A stretch of 64,000 nucleotides of DNA from Lachnospiraceae bacterium (GCA_910575555.1 CAJTFX010000002.1:1-64000); one strand, 5' to 3'. Shown: positions 51,614 to 61,054, counted from the first letter of the stretch. Program-made: numbers and translations. Notes: generated from the letters alone by a model not told the origin.

Positions 51614-52999
51614 ATGGTATACAAATGCAGCGTATGCGGTTACATTTTTGATGAGAAGGAACAGGGCAGAGCTTTTGCAGAGCTGAAAGAGTGCCCGCTC
51701 TGCAAACAGCCGGCGGAAAAATTTGAGCGGATGTCTTTGAAGGAGCCGGAGCCAGAGGAGCCTGCGGAAGAAACAGATTTGAGTTATCCCAGGGATACAA
51801 GAAAGACAGACAGCAGTTACCGATATATGAAAGAGATCCATGAGATGGCGGTAACCGGGAAGTCGGCGATTGAAGCTATGGGAACCTTGAGGAAAATGCC
51901 GGACTGGGATGATATTCTGGTGTTGGGCGCCCAGTTAAATCCGCCCCCATTGGAAGAACATGCGGAGATATCCCTTAAGACTGTGATTGGAAAACATGCC
52001 AAAAAGCCCATGGTACTGGAACTGCCGGTTTATATTTCCCATATGTCCTTCGGCGCTCTTTCCAGGGAAAGCAAAATCGCTCTCTCAAAAGGAAGCGCAA
52101 TGGCAAAGACCGCAATGTGCAGCGGAGAAGGCGGAATTCTCCCGGAGGAAAAAGCGGCCGCCTATAAATACATATTTGAATATGTGCCCAACCAGTACAG
52201 CGTCACAGATGAGAATTTAAAGTCATCTGACGCCATTGAAATCAAAATCGGGCAGGGCACCAAGCCCGGCATGGGAGGGCATCTGCCCGGAAGCAAGGTG
52301 ACCCCGGAAATCGCCCAAATCCGCAATAAGCCTTTGGGGGAGGATGTCATCAGTCCCTCTAAGTTTCCGGGGATTGATACAAAGGAAGATTTGAAAAAAC
52401 TGGTGGCAGAACTCCGCGCCCGCAGCGAAGGAAGGCCCATCGGAATTAAAATTGCCGCAGGGCGGATTGAAAAAGATTTGGAATACTGCGTGTTTGCGGA
52501 ACCTGATTTTATCACCATTGACGGAAGGGGCGGGGCTACAGGAGCGTCTCCGGCTATCATCCGGGATTCCACAAGCGTGCCTACGGTGTTTGCCCTTTCC
52601 CGGGCAAGGAAATATTTGGATTCCATCCATTCAGAGATTGATTTGGTAATTACCGGAGGTCTCAGAGTTTCTTCTGATTTTGCGAAAGCGATTGCCATGG
52701 GAGCGGACGCAGTGGCAGTGGCTTCTGCGGCAATGGTGGCGGCAGCATGTCAGCAGTACCGCATTTGCGGAACAGGAATGTGCCCGGCGGGAATGGCAAC
52801 ACAGGACCCAGAGCTGAGAAAGCGGTTTCAGGAAGATGCCGCTGCCCAAAGAGTGGCCAATTACCTGAAATGCTCTGCAGAAGAACTGAGGACTTTTGCG
52901 CGGATTACCGGACACGAGGATATTCATGGATTGTCAGTGGAAGATTTGTGCACCATCAACAGAGAAATTTCAGAGAATACAGATATTGCTCATGCATAA
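51614..52999 (+). CDS. Rubredoxin domain fused to FMN-binding glutamate synthase-like domain
   Basis: A 461-aa oxidoreductase. Residues 1-~40 are a rubredoxin-type Fe site (CSVCGY and CPLCKQP). Residues ~80-450 are a GltB2-type FMN barrel: PVYISHMSFGALSRESK, QGTKPGMGGHLPG, DFITIDGRGGATGASP, and the Fe-S-type CGTGMCPAGMATQDP. It lacks the glutamine amidotransferase part of classical GltB. It resembles archaeal-type glutamate synthase subunits, but the electron donor and substrate here are not known. CAAGGAGG precedes the ATG. Confidence 0.88.
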   Translation: MVYKCSVCGYIFDEKEQGRAFAELKECPLCKQPAEKFERMSLKEPEPEEPAEETDLSYPRDTRKTDSSYRYMKEIHEMAVTGKSAIEAMGTLRKMPDWDDILVLGAQLNPPPLEEHAEISLKTVIGKHAKKPMVLELPVYISHMSFGALSRESKIALSKGSAMAKTAMCSGEGGILPEEKAAAYKYIFEYVPNQYSVTDENLKSSDAIEIKIGQGTKPGMGGHLPGSKVTPEIAQIRNKPLGEDVISPSKFPGIDTKEDLKKLVAELRARSEGRPIGIKIAAGRIEKDLEYCVFAEPDFITIDGRGGATGASPAIIRDSTSVPTVFALSRARKYLDSIHSEIDLVITGGLRVSSDFAKAIAMGADAVAVASAAMVAAACQQYRICGTGMCPAGMATQDPELRKRFQEDAAAQRVANYLKCSAEELRTFARITGHEDIHGLSVEDLCTINREISENTDIAHA

Positions 53000-53023
53000 A
53001 TAAGGATAACAAGGAGAAACAGT

Positions 53024-56000
53024 ATGTATCAGTGTCATGTACAGTTTTATTTATTGGGCCGAAAGTGCAGCGTATTTGATAAAATTAAAGAGATGCCGCC
53101 GCTGGAGCATTTTTCACATGAATATTCGGAAAGTGAGAATCCGGAGGAATCACTGGCAGAACAGGCAGATGTGATTCTGGCAGATTTCCGGACATTGGAC
53201 GCGGCCAGTGTCCGGGGACTGATTTCGGCAAAACGCGCCGAAGCCCAGATCATTTTGCTGGCGGATAAGGAACAGGTGGAGTGTCTGAAAGGGGATCTGG
53301 CAGAGATAAAAGATATCTGGATTTGCCCAATGTCAGAAGAAGAAACCGCATTCCGTTTTCTCAGATGGCAGCAGGAGTATAAAAGGGATAAGGATTTCTG
53401 GCAGACCAGTCATTTTTTTGAAGCTGTGATCAACGGTGTGCCCAATCTCATCTGGTTTAAGGACAAAAACGGAATTCATAAGAAGGTGAATGACAGTTTT
53501 TGCAAAGCAGTGAATAAAAGCAGGCAGCAGGTGGAGGGACGCGGCCATGCTTATATCTGGGATGTAGAACATGACGATCCGGCCTGCATTGAATCAGAAG
53601 AGGAGGTTATGCGCAAAGAACAGACCTGCGTTTCCGAAGAATTGATTCAGACGGGGGCAGGCGCCCGGATTCTTACCACCTATAAATCTCCGCTCTATAA
53701 TGTGGACGGCAGCGTGGTAGGAACAGTGGGCGTAGCCATTGACATTACCCAGGAGCGGGCTTATGAGCGGGAAATTATCCGGAAGAATGAGACACTTGAG
53801 AAGATTTTCACCACCATTGACTGCGGCGTGATCCGTCATTCCTTAGACGGAACACAGCTGTTCAGCATCAATCGGGCGGCCCTTGAGATTCTGGGATATC
53901 AGTCGGAAGAAGAGCTTCTGGCCGATGGATTTGCCATGGTTGCCGGCTCTGTTGTGGAAGAAGACAAACTGAAGCTGCGCAATTGCATCAGCTCTCTGGA
54001 AAAAGTGGGAGACAGCGTCAGCACAGAGTACCGGGCGAAGCATAACGATGGTGAAATACGGCATGTGATGGGAAATGTCAAGCTGTTAGAAGAAAACGGT
54101 GAGAAGTTTTACCAGAGGTTCCTGTTAGACTGTACGGCGCAGAAGCTGGAAGAGAAGGAAAATGAAAGACGCCATACAGAATTGATTCAGGCATTGGGGA
54201 TAGATTACAGCATCGTCTGCTTTCTGGATCTGGATACAGAGACGGCAGTTCCTCTGCGCAATAACGGAGAAAAAGGCAGCGCGTTTGTTCCCGGAACGGA
54301 TGAAACAATATCATTCCAGGAAAGCATGGAACGCTATATACAGGAATCTGTATATGAAGAGGACAAAAAGGCATTAAAAGAGTTTGCCGCAAGAGAGAAT
54401 CTGAAAAAAGAGATGGCGGACCGAACGGTAAGCCACAGGAATTACCGTGTGTTCCGGGACGGCGTAATAAAGTATTTCCAACTGAAAGTGGTCCGTATCG
54501 GAGATTGGAGCAGTCAGCGGGGAGTAGTGCTGGGATTCCGCAGTGTGGATGAAGAAACCCGCAGAGAGATGGAGAAAAAGAGCCTGTTGGAGAATGCTTT
54601 GATGCAGGCAAACCGGGCGAATAAGGCGAAGAGCATTTTTCTTTCCAATATGTCCCATGATATCCGCACGCCCATGAACGCCATTGTGGGATTCACAGCC
54701 CTTGCCCTTTCCCATTTAGGGGACAGGGAACAGGTGGAGGAATATCTGAAAAAGATTAAGACCTCCGGAAATCATCTGCTGAGCCTTATAAATGACGTAC
54801 TGGACATGAGCCGGATTGAAAGCGGCAAGATGCATCTGGATGAAAATCCCTGCCGCCTGCCGGATATTCTCCATGGGCTTCGGAATATACTTCTGGCCGA
54901 TATCCATGCAAAACAACTGGAGCTGTACATTGACGCGGTGGATGTTCTGGACGAAGAAATTTACTGCGATAAGCTGCGGTTAAACCAGGTGCTTTTGAAT
55001 CTTTTGAGCAACGCGGTAAAATACACAGGCTCAGGCGGTATTGTCAGTATGCGGGTGACAGAGAAGCCCGGGGCTCCTGACGGATATGCCAATTATGAAT
55101 TCAATATCAAGGATACGGGAATCGGCATGAGCGAGGAATTTGTATCCCATATTTTCGAACCTTTTGAGCGGGAGCAGTGCAGTACCACCAGCGGGATTCA
55201 GGGCACCGGCCTGGGAATGGCCATCACCAAAAATATCGTGGATATGATGGGCGGCGCCATTGAGGTGAAAAGTCAGCAGGGCGTCGGTACGGAAGTGCTT
55301 CTTGGCTTTACCTTCCGTCTCCATGAAGGGGAAAAAGAAACTCAGGATATTCCGGAGCTGAAAGACTGCAGAGCCCTTGTGGTAGATGATGATTTTAACA
55401 CCTGCGACAGCGTAACTTATATGCTGAGCCAGTTCGGGATGCGGGCAGAATGGACGCTGTCAGGAAAAGAAGCGCTGCTGCGTACCCATCAGGCAGTGAT
55501 GCGGGATGATATTTATACGGTGTATGTGATTGACTGGATGCTGCCGGATATGAACGGAATCGAGGTTACCCGGAGAATCCGCAAGGAGATGGGGGAACAG
55601 GTGCCCATTATTCTTCTGACCGCCTACGACTGGCTGGAGATTGAAGATGAAGCCAAAGAAGCCGGAATTACGGCATTTTGCAGTAAGCCGCTGTTTCTGT
55701 CTGAACTGCGGAGCTGCCTGCATTCCATTGTAGATACGGAAGAAACCGGCGGACAGCAGGGAACCGGCGGAGCAGACAAACATTATACCGGACGTATTTT
55801 GCTGGCAGAGGACAATGAACTGAATCAGGAAATTGCCCAGGTAATTTTAGGGGATGCAGGATTTACCATAGATATTGCCGGAAACGGGCAGGTTGCGGTA
55901 GATATGCTGAAATGCTCCGAACCAGGCTATTATCAGGTGGTTCTGATGGACGTCCGGATGCCTGTAATGAACGGATACGAAGCAACCAGGGAGATCCGTC

Positions 56001-56164
56001 AGCTTGAGAATCAGGAGCTGGCAAAGATTCCAATTCTGGCCATGACAGCCAATGCCTTTGAAGAGGACAAAAAGGAAGCCCTGAAGGCAGGGATGAACGG
56101 GCATCTGGCAAAACCCATTGATGTGGAGGCATTGTTCCAGGCATTGGATCAGCTGATTGTTTAA
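53024..56164 (+). CDS. Soluble hybrid sensor histidine kinase with two receiver domains
   Basis: A 1046-aa kinase with no transmembrane helix. The N-terminal ~115 residues look like a degenerate receiver/sensor domain. Two PAS domains follow (~120-245 and ~250-365), a further PAS-like region, then HisKA with SNMSHDIRTPMN (His545), HATPase (LNLLSNAVKYT, DTGIGM, GTGLGMAI), and receivers with phospho-acceptors Asp837 (VIDWMLPDMNG) and Asp976 (LMDVRMPVMNG). It has no output domain, so it must act through a partner. It lies 24 bases after the rubredoxin-GltB gene and is probably co-transcribed. Confidence 0.93.
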   Translation: MYQCHVQFYLLGRKCSVFDKIKEMPPLEHFSHEYSESENPEESLAEQADVILADFRTLDAASVRGLISAKRAEAQIILLADKEQVECLKGDLAEIKDIWICPMSEEETAFRFLRWQQEYKRDKDFWQTSHFFEAVINGVPNLIWFKDKNGIHKKVNDSFCKAVNKSRQQVEGRGHAYIWDVEHDDPACIESEEEVMRKEQTCVSEELIQTGAGARILTTYKSPLYNVDGSVVGTVGVAIDITQERAYEREIIRKNETLEKIFTTIDCGVIRHSLDGTQLFSINRAALEILGYQSEEELLADGFAMVAGSVVEEDKLKLRNCISSLEKVGDSVSTEYRAKHNDGEIRHVMGNVKLLEENGEKFYQRFLLDCTAQKLEEKENERRHTELIQALGIDYSIVCFLDLDTETAVPLRNNGEKGSAFVPGTDETISFQESMERYIQESVYEEDKKALKEFAARENLKKEMADRTVSHRNYRVFRDGVIKYFQLKVVRIGDWSSQRGVVLGFRSVDEETRREMEKKSLLENALMQANRANKAKSIFLSNMSHDIRTPMNAIVGFTALALSHLGDREQVEEYLKKIKTSGNHLLSLINDVLDMSRIESGKMHLDENPCRLPDILHGLRNILLADIHAKQLELYIDAVDVLDEEIYCDKLRLNQVLLNLLSNAVKYTGSGGIVSMRVTEKPGAPDGYANYEFNIKDTGIGMSEEFVSHIFEPFEREQCSTTSGIQGTGLGMAITKNIVDMMGGAIEVKSQQGVGTEVLLGFTFRLHEGEKETQDIPELKDCRALVVDDDFNTCDSVTYMLSQFGMRAEWTLSGKEALLRTHQAVMRDDIYTVYVIDWMLPDMNGIEVTRRIRKEMGEQVPIILLTAYDWLEIEDEAKEAGITAFCSKPLFLSELRSCLHSIVDTEETGGQQGTGGADKHYTGRILLAEDNELNQEIAQVILGDAGFTIDIAGNGQVAVDMLKCSEPGYYQVVLMDVRMPVMNGYEATREIRQLENQELAKIPILAMTANAFEEDKKEALKAGMNGHLAKPIDVEALFQALDQLIV

Positions 56165-56189
56165 GCGGCAGAAGCAGTTCCCAGTCGAT

Positions 56190-56726
56190 TTATGGGCCGA
56201 AAAGGGGCAGAGAGACGGTCTGCCCTGCCGGCGTATAAGACAGGGCATTGTCCAGAAGGATAATAATAAGCTGTCGGATACGCTGGGGAGCACAGAGACA
56301 GCGGCAGTCCCCCTCCCTGGAAAGGATCAGGGTATTCTGTCTGCTTTTGGCTAAAATGGCTTGTTTTTTATTTTTTTGATAATTTTGGATCAGAGCTCGT
56401 TCCTGCTCTGACAGCGTGATGGAAGAAAGGGCGGAGGGAGCCTGACTGATTTCCAGATAGAGCAGATCTTTTGGTTCCCCGGTAGTTCTTTGATACTACT
56501 CCAGGCTGACGGATTCAGCGGTTTTCAGATGACAGGAAATGGTGTTGTCCCAGTGAATCAGCCTGGAGTCTTTTTCCGAAAACCGGATGTCTCCGAATTC
56601 CAGCAAGGGAGAACTTCCCCGCTCAAAAGTCTGGCAGGCCACGCTTCTGATACGCGCAGATGCTTCCAGGCCGTAGGTGAGAAGTTTCGTTAAACTGGCA
56701 TCGTCTTTGATAATTAAGATTTTCAT
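56190..56726 (-). pseudogene. Decayed two-component system (OmpR-type regulator and histidine kinase fragments)
   Basis: Read on minus from 56726: MKILIIKDDASLTKLLTYGL is the start of an OmpR-type receiver. It then jumps to SPLLEFGDIRFSEKDSRL, the beginning of the winged-helix domain, and stops at TAG 56496. In the same frame after the stop, down to TAA at 56190, a kinase fragment reads KDLLYLEISQAPS, then QRIRQLIIILLDNALSYTPAG (the ATPase N box), and ends before the G boxes. Both genes carry large internal deletions. Region 56165-56845 has no intact gene. Confidence 0.8.
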
Positions 56727-56845
56727 TGGTTTCTCCAAAATTGATGTTCCTGCGGCAAACGTGTATATCGGAATATCATAGGTTTCCGGCAGAGTTTCTA
56801 TAGAAAATATCAACGTATAGCAAGCACAAACGATTATTTATCTCA

Positions 56846-57708
56846 GTGATCAATGATGCGTTTGGAAAAAATTTTTCCATGGATGCAAAAGTAGAAACTT
56901 TGCCTTCAGAGGGATATTTAACCGAAAGCGAGACTGCAGATGGAAGCAAAGAGATTGAGGAGCAGATTTCAGACTTTGTAATTAAAATTGAAAATGAAAT
57001 TTACCTTCTGGAATGTCAGAGTTATGATGACGGTTCCATGGCAATCAGAATTGCGGAATATGCCTTCATTGTTGCCAGACAGTTTGCAGCATGGGATATT
57101 GGCCATGCAGTTATTCCAATGCCGGAATTTTCGGTTATTTACATCAAAAGGACGGAAAAACACCTAAAACAACGAGTATAACTTTTACATTTCCAGATGG
57201 GCAGAACGTGAATTATGAATCTGCAAATGTGATTCTTGAGGAGTTTACAAAGGAATACATTGTTGAAAAAAGATTGTTTCCATATATTCCTTTTTATATT
57301 GCCAGATATGAAAAGAATATTGTTTCAGGAGCCGGTATAGAGCATGCGGCAGAAGATTTGGAGTATTTTAAAAATGAAATGGTTTTACTGTATAAAAAAG
57401 GGGAACTGGCGGATGATGAGATCGTAGATTTAATGGGTTTTGTGAATACCATCATCACCCACATTGCAAATGGAAATGAGAGCGAAGAAAGGCTGGTGAA
57501 TATTATGGGCGGAACGGTAATTGAGACAGAATCAGAAAAGTTGATTCGTAAAGGACGGGAATCGGGAAAAGCAGAAGAAATTATCGAAATGGGGCAGGAG
57601 TTCGGTTTGGACAATGCAGCTATTTTGCACAGGCTGCAGGAACGGGTTGGATTGTCCCCAGAAGCGGCAGCCGCTTATTTAGAGCAGTACGGGAAACAGC
57701 TTGTGTAA
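56846..57708 (+). pseudogene. Rpn/PD-(D/E)XK-type transposase gene, truncated and frameshifted
   Basis: Frame 1 (56846-57180) encodes NDAFGKNFSMDAKVE, then ISDFVIKIENEIYLLECQSY, the nuclease core of Rpn-like putative transposases. Frame 2 (to 57708) continues with TPKTTSITFTFPDGQNV, LFPYIPFYIARYEK and a C-terminal helical region ending AAYLEQYGKQLV. The two join at the five-A run 57156-57160, where one extra A would restore one frame. The N-terminus is also cut: coding similarity appears to extend to a stop at 56801 with no start codon. Confidence 0.78.
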
Positions 57709-57743
57709 CCATATAAATTTGAAAAGATATGACAGATAAAGGA

Positions 57744-57778
57744 GAAACCCGTTCAGGCTGCAGGGAAGGACGGGTTTC
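57744..57778 (+). terminator. Terminator after the Rpn remnant
   Basis: GAAACCCGT (57744-57752) pairs with ACGGGTTTC (57770-57778), followed by an AT-rich stretch. Confidence 0.75.
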
Positions 57779-57898
57779 ATTTATTGATATTTCACAAATA
57801 GGAAATTCTCAAATTCAAAACACATCTGCCAGAAAGCATGTTTCAAACATACTTCAGTACTACAATGAACGTTTTATATTTGGATACGGACGGAACTA

Positions 57899-57987
57899 CC
57901 GGACTGCCCTTTGCCACGCAAACTGGGCGGCGTTTCGGCGAACTAAAAGCGTCCATGAACTGTTTGCTTAGCCAAAGGGCAATCCGG
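57899..57987. repeat. Spaced inverted repeat
   Basis: CCGGACTGCCCTTTG (57899-57913) and CAAAGGGCAATCCGG (57973-57987) are inverted with one mismatch around ~59 bases. The GGGCAATCCGG core also occurs at 33174 and 58231. The rest of 57779-58264 shows no credible gene. Confidence 0.7.
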
Positions 57988-58264
57988 CAATTCCTGTGCA
58001 TCGAAATATAGATTGTTTGCTGTTGTACTGGAGATTTCATAGAGTACTTTCATCAGGTTTTTTGTATGCCTCGCTATTGGGACGATGCGGCGGTTTCCGG
58101 ATATTGGGAATGCCTGTTAAAGAACGGAGGAATAAAATGAACTTTCTGTGAACTTTGGAAATTCTCAGATTATATGCTTGAAAAATATAATTGGCTATGA
58201 TACATTGAAAAAAATAGTCTGTAAGTGAAGGGGCAATCCGGCAGTTTTGCCCTTATGCAAAGTT

Positions 58265-58342
58265 ATGACTCCGGCGGTTAAATATCACAGCAACTTACTT
58301 GCCAAACCTTCATCTGCTGCGATATTTAACCGCCGGAGTCAT
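58265..58342. repeat. 22-bp perfect inverted repeat
   Basis: Bases 58265-58286 (starting ATGACTCCGGCGG) are the exact reverse complement of 58321-58342, with CAGCA/TGCTG pairing inside the 34-base loop. It ends 35 bases before the start codon of the surface protein. ACTCCGGCGGTTAAA from this arm also occurs in the 31051-31189 intergenic region. It may be a mobile palindromic element or an RNA regulatory hairpin. Confidence 0.9.
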
Positions 58343-58377
58343 GGAAGGTCAGGATATCAGGGAAAAAGGAGAACAGA

Positions 58378-60546
58378 ATGGGAGAAGGGATCAGAAGAAA
58401 ATTGTGCATGCTGCTGGCAGCGGCAGTCCTGACACTGGGGCTTCGGACTCCTATACCGGTTCAAAGCGCGCAGACAGGCGTTACAGTGACAACGCCTGAA
58501 GCATTTATGGCGGCTTTGGCCCAGAGAAAGAGCCCGATTATAGTGGATGACTTGATTACTATTGGAAATCAGGCAGATACAGATAAACGCATGATTCCTG
58601 TAAAGATCCCCGGCGGAACTGTCATAGAGGGAACCAGCAGGGGGATGCTGAATTGCCGGGCTCCTGTCCAGTTGGAGGGAGACAGCGTTGTGTTCCGGAA
58701 TATAGAAATGGTTTTTGAGTCGTCCAACGCGCTGGGAAGCGTTCCTCATCGGGAAATTTTCCTGGCAGGCCACAGTCTGACCATAGATAATGTAAAAACA
58801 TATCTGGCCGGCGGCGACAATTCTTTCGGGGATCTGGGAGGAACAGAAGCGGAATTGCTGCCGACTGTATATGCGGGAGGATATACCGGAACGGTAAATG
58901 GGAAAAATGCTTCCCTGACCGTAGTAAATTCCAATGAAAAAACCATGTTTCAGGGAATATATATGGGACATGGGGAAGGAACTGACAGGAAATCTCCCTA
59001 TCAGGGAAGCGCACAGATGAAGCTGGATGAGAAAGTGATTGTCCGTGACAGCATTGATGTCAGTGAGAACAGCCGGGCGGAGATTGAGATTACCGGCGCC
59101 CAGTCTGACACAATAGCAAAAGCAAAGACATACCTTGGAAATGAGAATACGACGCTGACTTTGAGTCAGGGGATTCTGAAAGATGTATCCGTGGAACGGG
59201 TAGGAAACCTGGTGATCGATAACGGCGGCTGTCTGGGTACAGTGACAGGAGCTTTGCAGAATGTTGTCTTAAAAAACGGCGGCGGCCTGGATGTAACCAA
59301 AGCGTCAAATGCGGTAATTGCCGGTAATTTTACAGGCGTCAGCGCTCCGTCAGAGGATCAGGGGTTTCTGATTCTGAATAAAACCGGAACTCTGGAGATT
59401 CAGGGAACAGTTTCCGGAGTCACAAAGTTTCAGACAGATTACCGTTTGTTTCCGGGTGTGATGTATGTGGGCAGACAATATATAAAAGCAGATCCTGCCA
59501 AAGCAGTGCGGGGGAATTTTGTTCTCACAGAAAAATCTCTCGAAAACGGATATCGTTTGAATTACCGGGAGGGAGCCTGGATTCCCTGTTGGGAAGAGGA
59601 TTATGAGGAGCCTTCGGAGGAAGAGAAACCGCCGGTAACGCCGCCGGAGGAGAAACCGGAAATCACTCCGCCAGTAACGCCGCCAGAGGAAGAGAAACCG
59701 GAAATCACCCCGCCGGTAACGCCGCCAGAGGAGGAAAAGCCGGAAATCACCCCGCCGGTAACGCCGCCGGAAGAGGAAAAGCCGGAAATCACCCCGCCGG
59801 TAACGCCCCCGGAAGGGGAGAAACCTCCGGTAACCCCGGAGGAAGAACCTCCATCGGTAACGCCGCCAGTGACTCTGCCGGAAGAAGAGAAGCCGGAGAG
59901 TACCCCTCCGGTACACGTTCACAGATATGTTCCAGTATTTGAAAAAGCCACTCTGGAGAAAGACGGCGCCAGAATGAAAAAGTGCAGCTGCGGCAAAATC
60001 TCAGAACAGCAAAGCATTTACCGGATTCAGGATGTAAAGCTTTCAGCAGAGCGGATGGTGTATAGCGGAAGAAGCCGGGAGCCTGGGCTGAAGGTTATTG
60101 ACCGGGCAGGCAGGACTGTGGACAGAAGCCAGTATCAGGTTTCTTATCAGAATAATGTTAAGGTGGGACAGGGAAAAGTAATTGTCCGTTTCAGAGGCAA
60201 TTACAGCGGCAGCCTGGAAAAAAATTTTTTGATTGAGCCGGAGCAGACCAGCTTGACGAAATTGAAAGCGAAATCCAAAGGTTTTACGGTCAGATGGAGA
60301 AAACAGGCCGTCCAGACAGCAGGATATGAGATACAGTATTCCACAAGCAGCCGCTTTACGAAAAAAACCACCAGGACAATCACGGTAAAGAACAAAAAAA
60401 CCACTTCGAAAACAATCTCAAAGCAAAAGCCGGGCAAAAAATATTACGTCAGAATCCGTACGTATCAGACGGCAAAGGTGGATGGCAGAACGGTTCGGAT
60501 ATATTCCAAATGGTCCAAAGCAAAATCTGTGAAAACGAAAAAATAA
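58378..60546 (+). CDS. Secreted surface protein with beta-helix-like, Pro-rich and FnIII domains
   Basis: A 722-aa exported protein. A signal peptide ends near VQSAQ (~31). Residues ~40-400 are Gly/Asn/Val-rich with many short beta segments (GGTVIEGTSRGMLNC, VVFRNIEMVF), like right-handed beta-helix adhesins or lyases, but no catalytic motif is evident. Residues ~410-515 are a proline stalk of near-identical 14-residue repeats (PPEEEKPEITPPVT). Then come a Cys/His pair region (HRYVPVFEKAT, KKCSCGK), an Ig-like domain (~555-625) and a Lys-rich fibronectin III domain (~630-722). There is no LPXTG motif; the basic C-terminus may bind the wall. AAGGAG precedes the ATG. Confidence 0.82.
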   Translation: MGEGIRRKLCMLLAAAVLTLGLRTPIPVQSAQTGVTVTTPEAFMAALAQRKSPIIVDDLITIGNQADTDKRMIPVKIPGGTVIEGTSRGMLNCRAPVQLEGDSVVFRNIEMVFESSNALGSVPHREIFLAGHSLTIDNVKTYLAGGDNSFGDLGGTEAELLPTVYAGGYTGTVNGKNASLTVVNSNEKTMFQGIYMGHGEGTDRKSPYQGSAQMKLDEKVIVRDSIDVSENSRAEIEITGAQSDTIAKAKTYLGNENTTLTLSQGILKDVSVERVGNLVIDNGGCLGTVTGALQNVVLKNGGGLDVTKASNAVIAGNFTGVSAPSEDQGFLILNKTGTLEIQGTVSGVTKFQTDYRLFPGVMYVGRQYIKADPAKAVRGNFVLTEKSLENGYRLNYREGAWIPCWEEDYEEPSEEEKPPVTPPEEKPEITPPVTPPEEEKPEITPPVTPPEEEKPEITPPVTPPEEEKPEITPPVTPPEGEKPPVTPEEEPPSVTPPVTLPEEEKPESTPPVHVHRYVPVFEKATLEKDGARMKKCSCGKISEQQSIYRIQDVKLSAERMVYSGRSREPGLKVIDRAGRTVDRSQYQVSYQNNVKVGQGKVIVRFRGNYSGSLEKNFLIEPEQTSLTKLKAKSKGFTVRWRKQAVQTAGYEIQYSTSSRFTKKTTRTITVKNKKTTSKTISKQKPGKKYYVRIRTYQTAKVDGRTVRIYSKWSKAKSVKTKK

Positions 60547-60549
60547 ATT

Positions 60550-60597
60550 GGAGCAGGATGCGCAGTTATAATGCAGCATCCTGCTCCACAGCTTTTT
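60550..60597. terminator. Convergent terminator, surface protein / DtxR-type regulator
   Basis: GGAGCAGGATGC (60550-60561) pairs perfectly with GCATCCTGCTCC (60576-60587), then a run of T. Half of it overlaps the 3' coding end of the minus-strand regulator. Confidence 0.9.
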
Positions 60598-60940
60598 TTA
60601 TGGCCGCGAAACTTTCCCGGCTGATCACATGCTCCATGCGGCAGGCGTCTTTAGCCGCAATTTTTTCATCTACGCCCAAACGTTTCAGCCAGCCGGAAAG
60701 AACATTATGGCGTTCATAAATCATTTCTGCAATTTCACGTCCTGATTCCGTCAAGGTAATATATCCTGCTTTTGAAACAGTGATATGCCCGTTCTCCCGC
60801 AGGTTTTTCATGGCTACGCTGACACTGGATTTCTTAAAACCCAGTTCTTCAGAAACGTCAACGGAGCGGACGACAGGCAGCTTCCGGCTCAGAATCAAAA
60901 TAGTTTCCAAATAATTTTCTGCAGATTCATTGGTTTTCAC
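60566..60940 (-). CDS. DtxR/MntR family metal-dependent repressor
   Basis: A 124-aa regulator with an N-terminal winged helix (ENYLETILILSRKLPVVRSV, FKKSSVSVAMKNL) and a dimerisation/metal-binding helix set with candidate ligands in CRMEHVIS. It lacks the SH3-like third domain, so it is of the short MntR/clostridial type. It is divergent from feoA-feoA-feoB, and the palindrome at 61070-61087 on the feo promoter is the likely operator, so iron is the probable ligand. The GTG at 60940 has AGGTGG before it and is preferred over a GTG three codons upstream. Confidence 0.88.
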   Translation of the reverse strand: MKTNESAENYLETILILSRKLPVVRSVDVSEELGFKKSSVSVAMKNLRENGHITVSKAGYITLTESGREIAEMIYERHNVLSGWLKRLGVDEKIAAKDACRMEHVISRESFAAIKKAVEQDAAL

Positions 60941-60970
60941 AGTGACCACCTATTCCTTTCTTCTTACTTT

Positions 60971-60999
60971 AGTATACGGAAAAGAAGGGGAAATGGCAA
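60971..60999 (-). promoter_or_regulatory. Promoter of the DtxR-type gene
   Basis: Read on minus: TTGCCA (60999-60994), a 17-bp spacer and TATACT (60976-60971). TTTAGTATAC around the -10 resembles one arm of the feo palindrome, hinting at autoregulation. Confidence 0.65.
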
Positions 61000-61054
61000 A
61001 TACTTTTTGTTTCTGCCATGCAGCAGTCCTTTGAAAAAAATTTCCAAATAGTTA

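Noticed and set aside
56496-56813. 105-aa minus-strand protein
   Set aside because: Only the part from 56726 resembles a response regulator; the upstream part is not homologous and the receiver domain is mostly deleted.
57150-57165. Programmed -1 frameshift in the Rpn-type gene
   Set aside because: The run has five A, not the A-AAA-AAC/G heptamer used by IS elements, and the gene is also truncated at its 5' end, so decay is simpler.
57865-58011. 48-codon ORF starting MNVLYLDTDGTTG
   Set aside because: It lies across an inverted repeat, lacks a good ribosome-binding site and shows no recognisable domain.
59350-59922. Long minus-strand ORF rich in Arg/Tyr
   Set aside because: It is the antisense reading of the 42-bp proline-stalk repeats of the surface protein.
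58932-60546. CRISPR-like repeats
   Set aside because: The only regular repeats in this region are in-frame coding repeats without spacers. No CRISPR array or cas gene was seen anywhere in the window.
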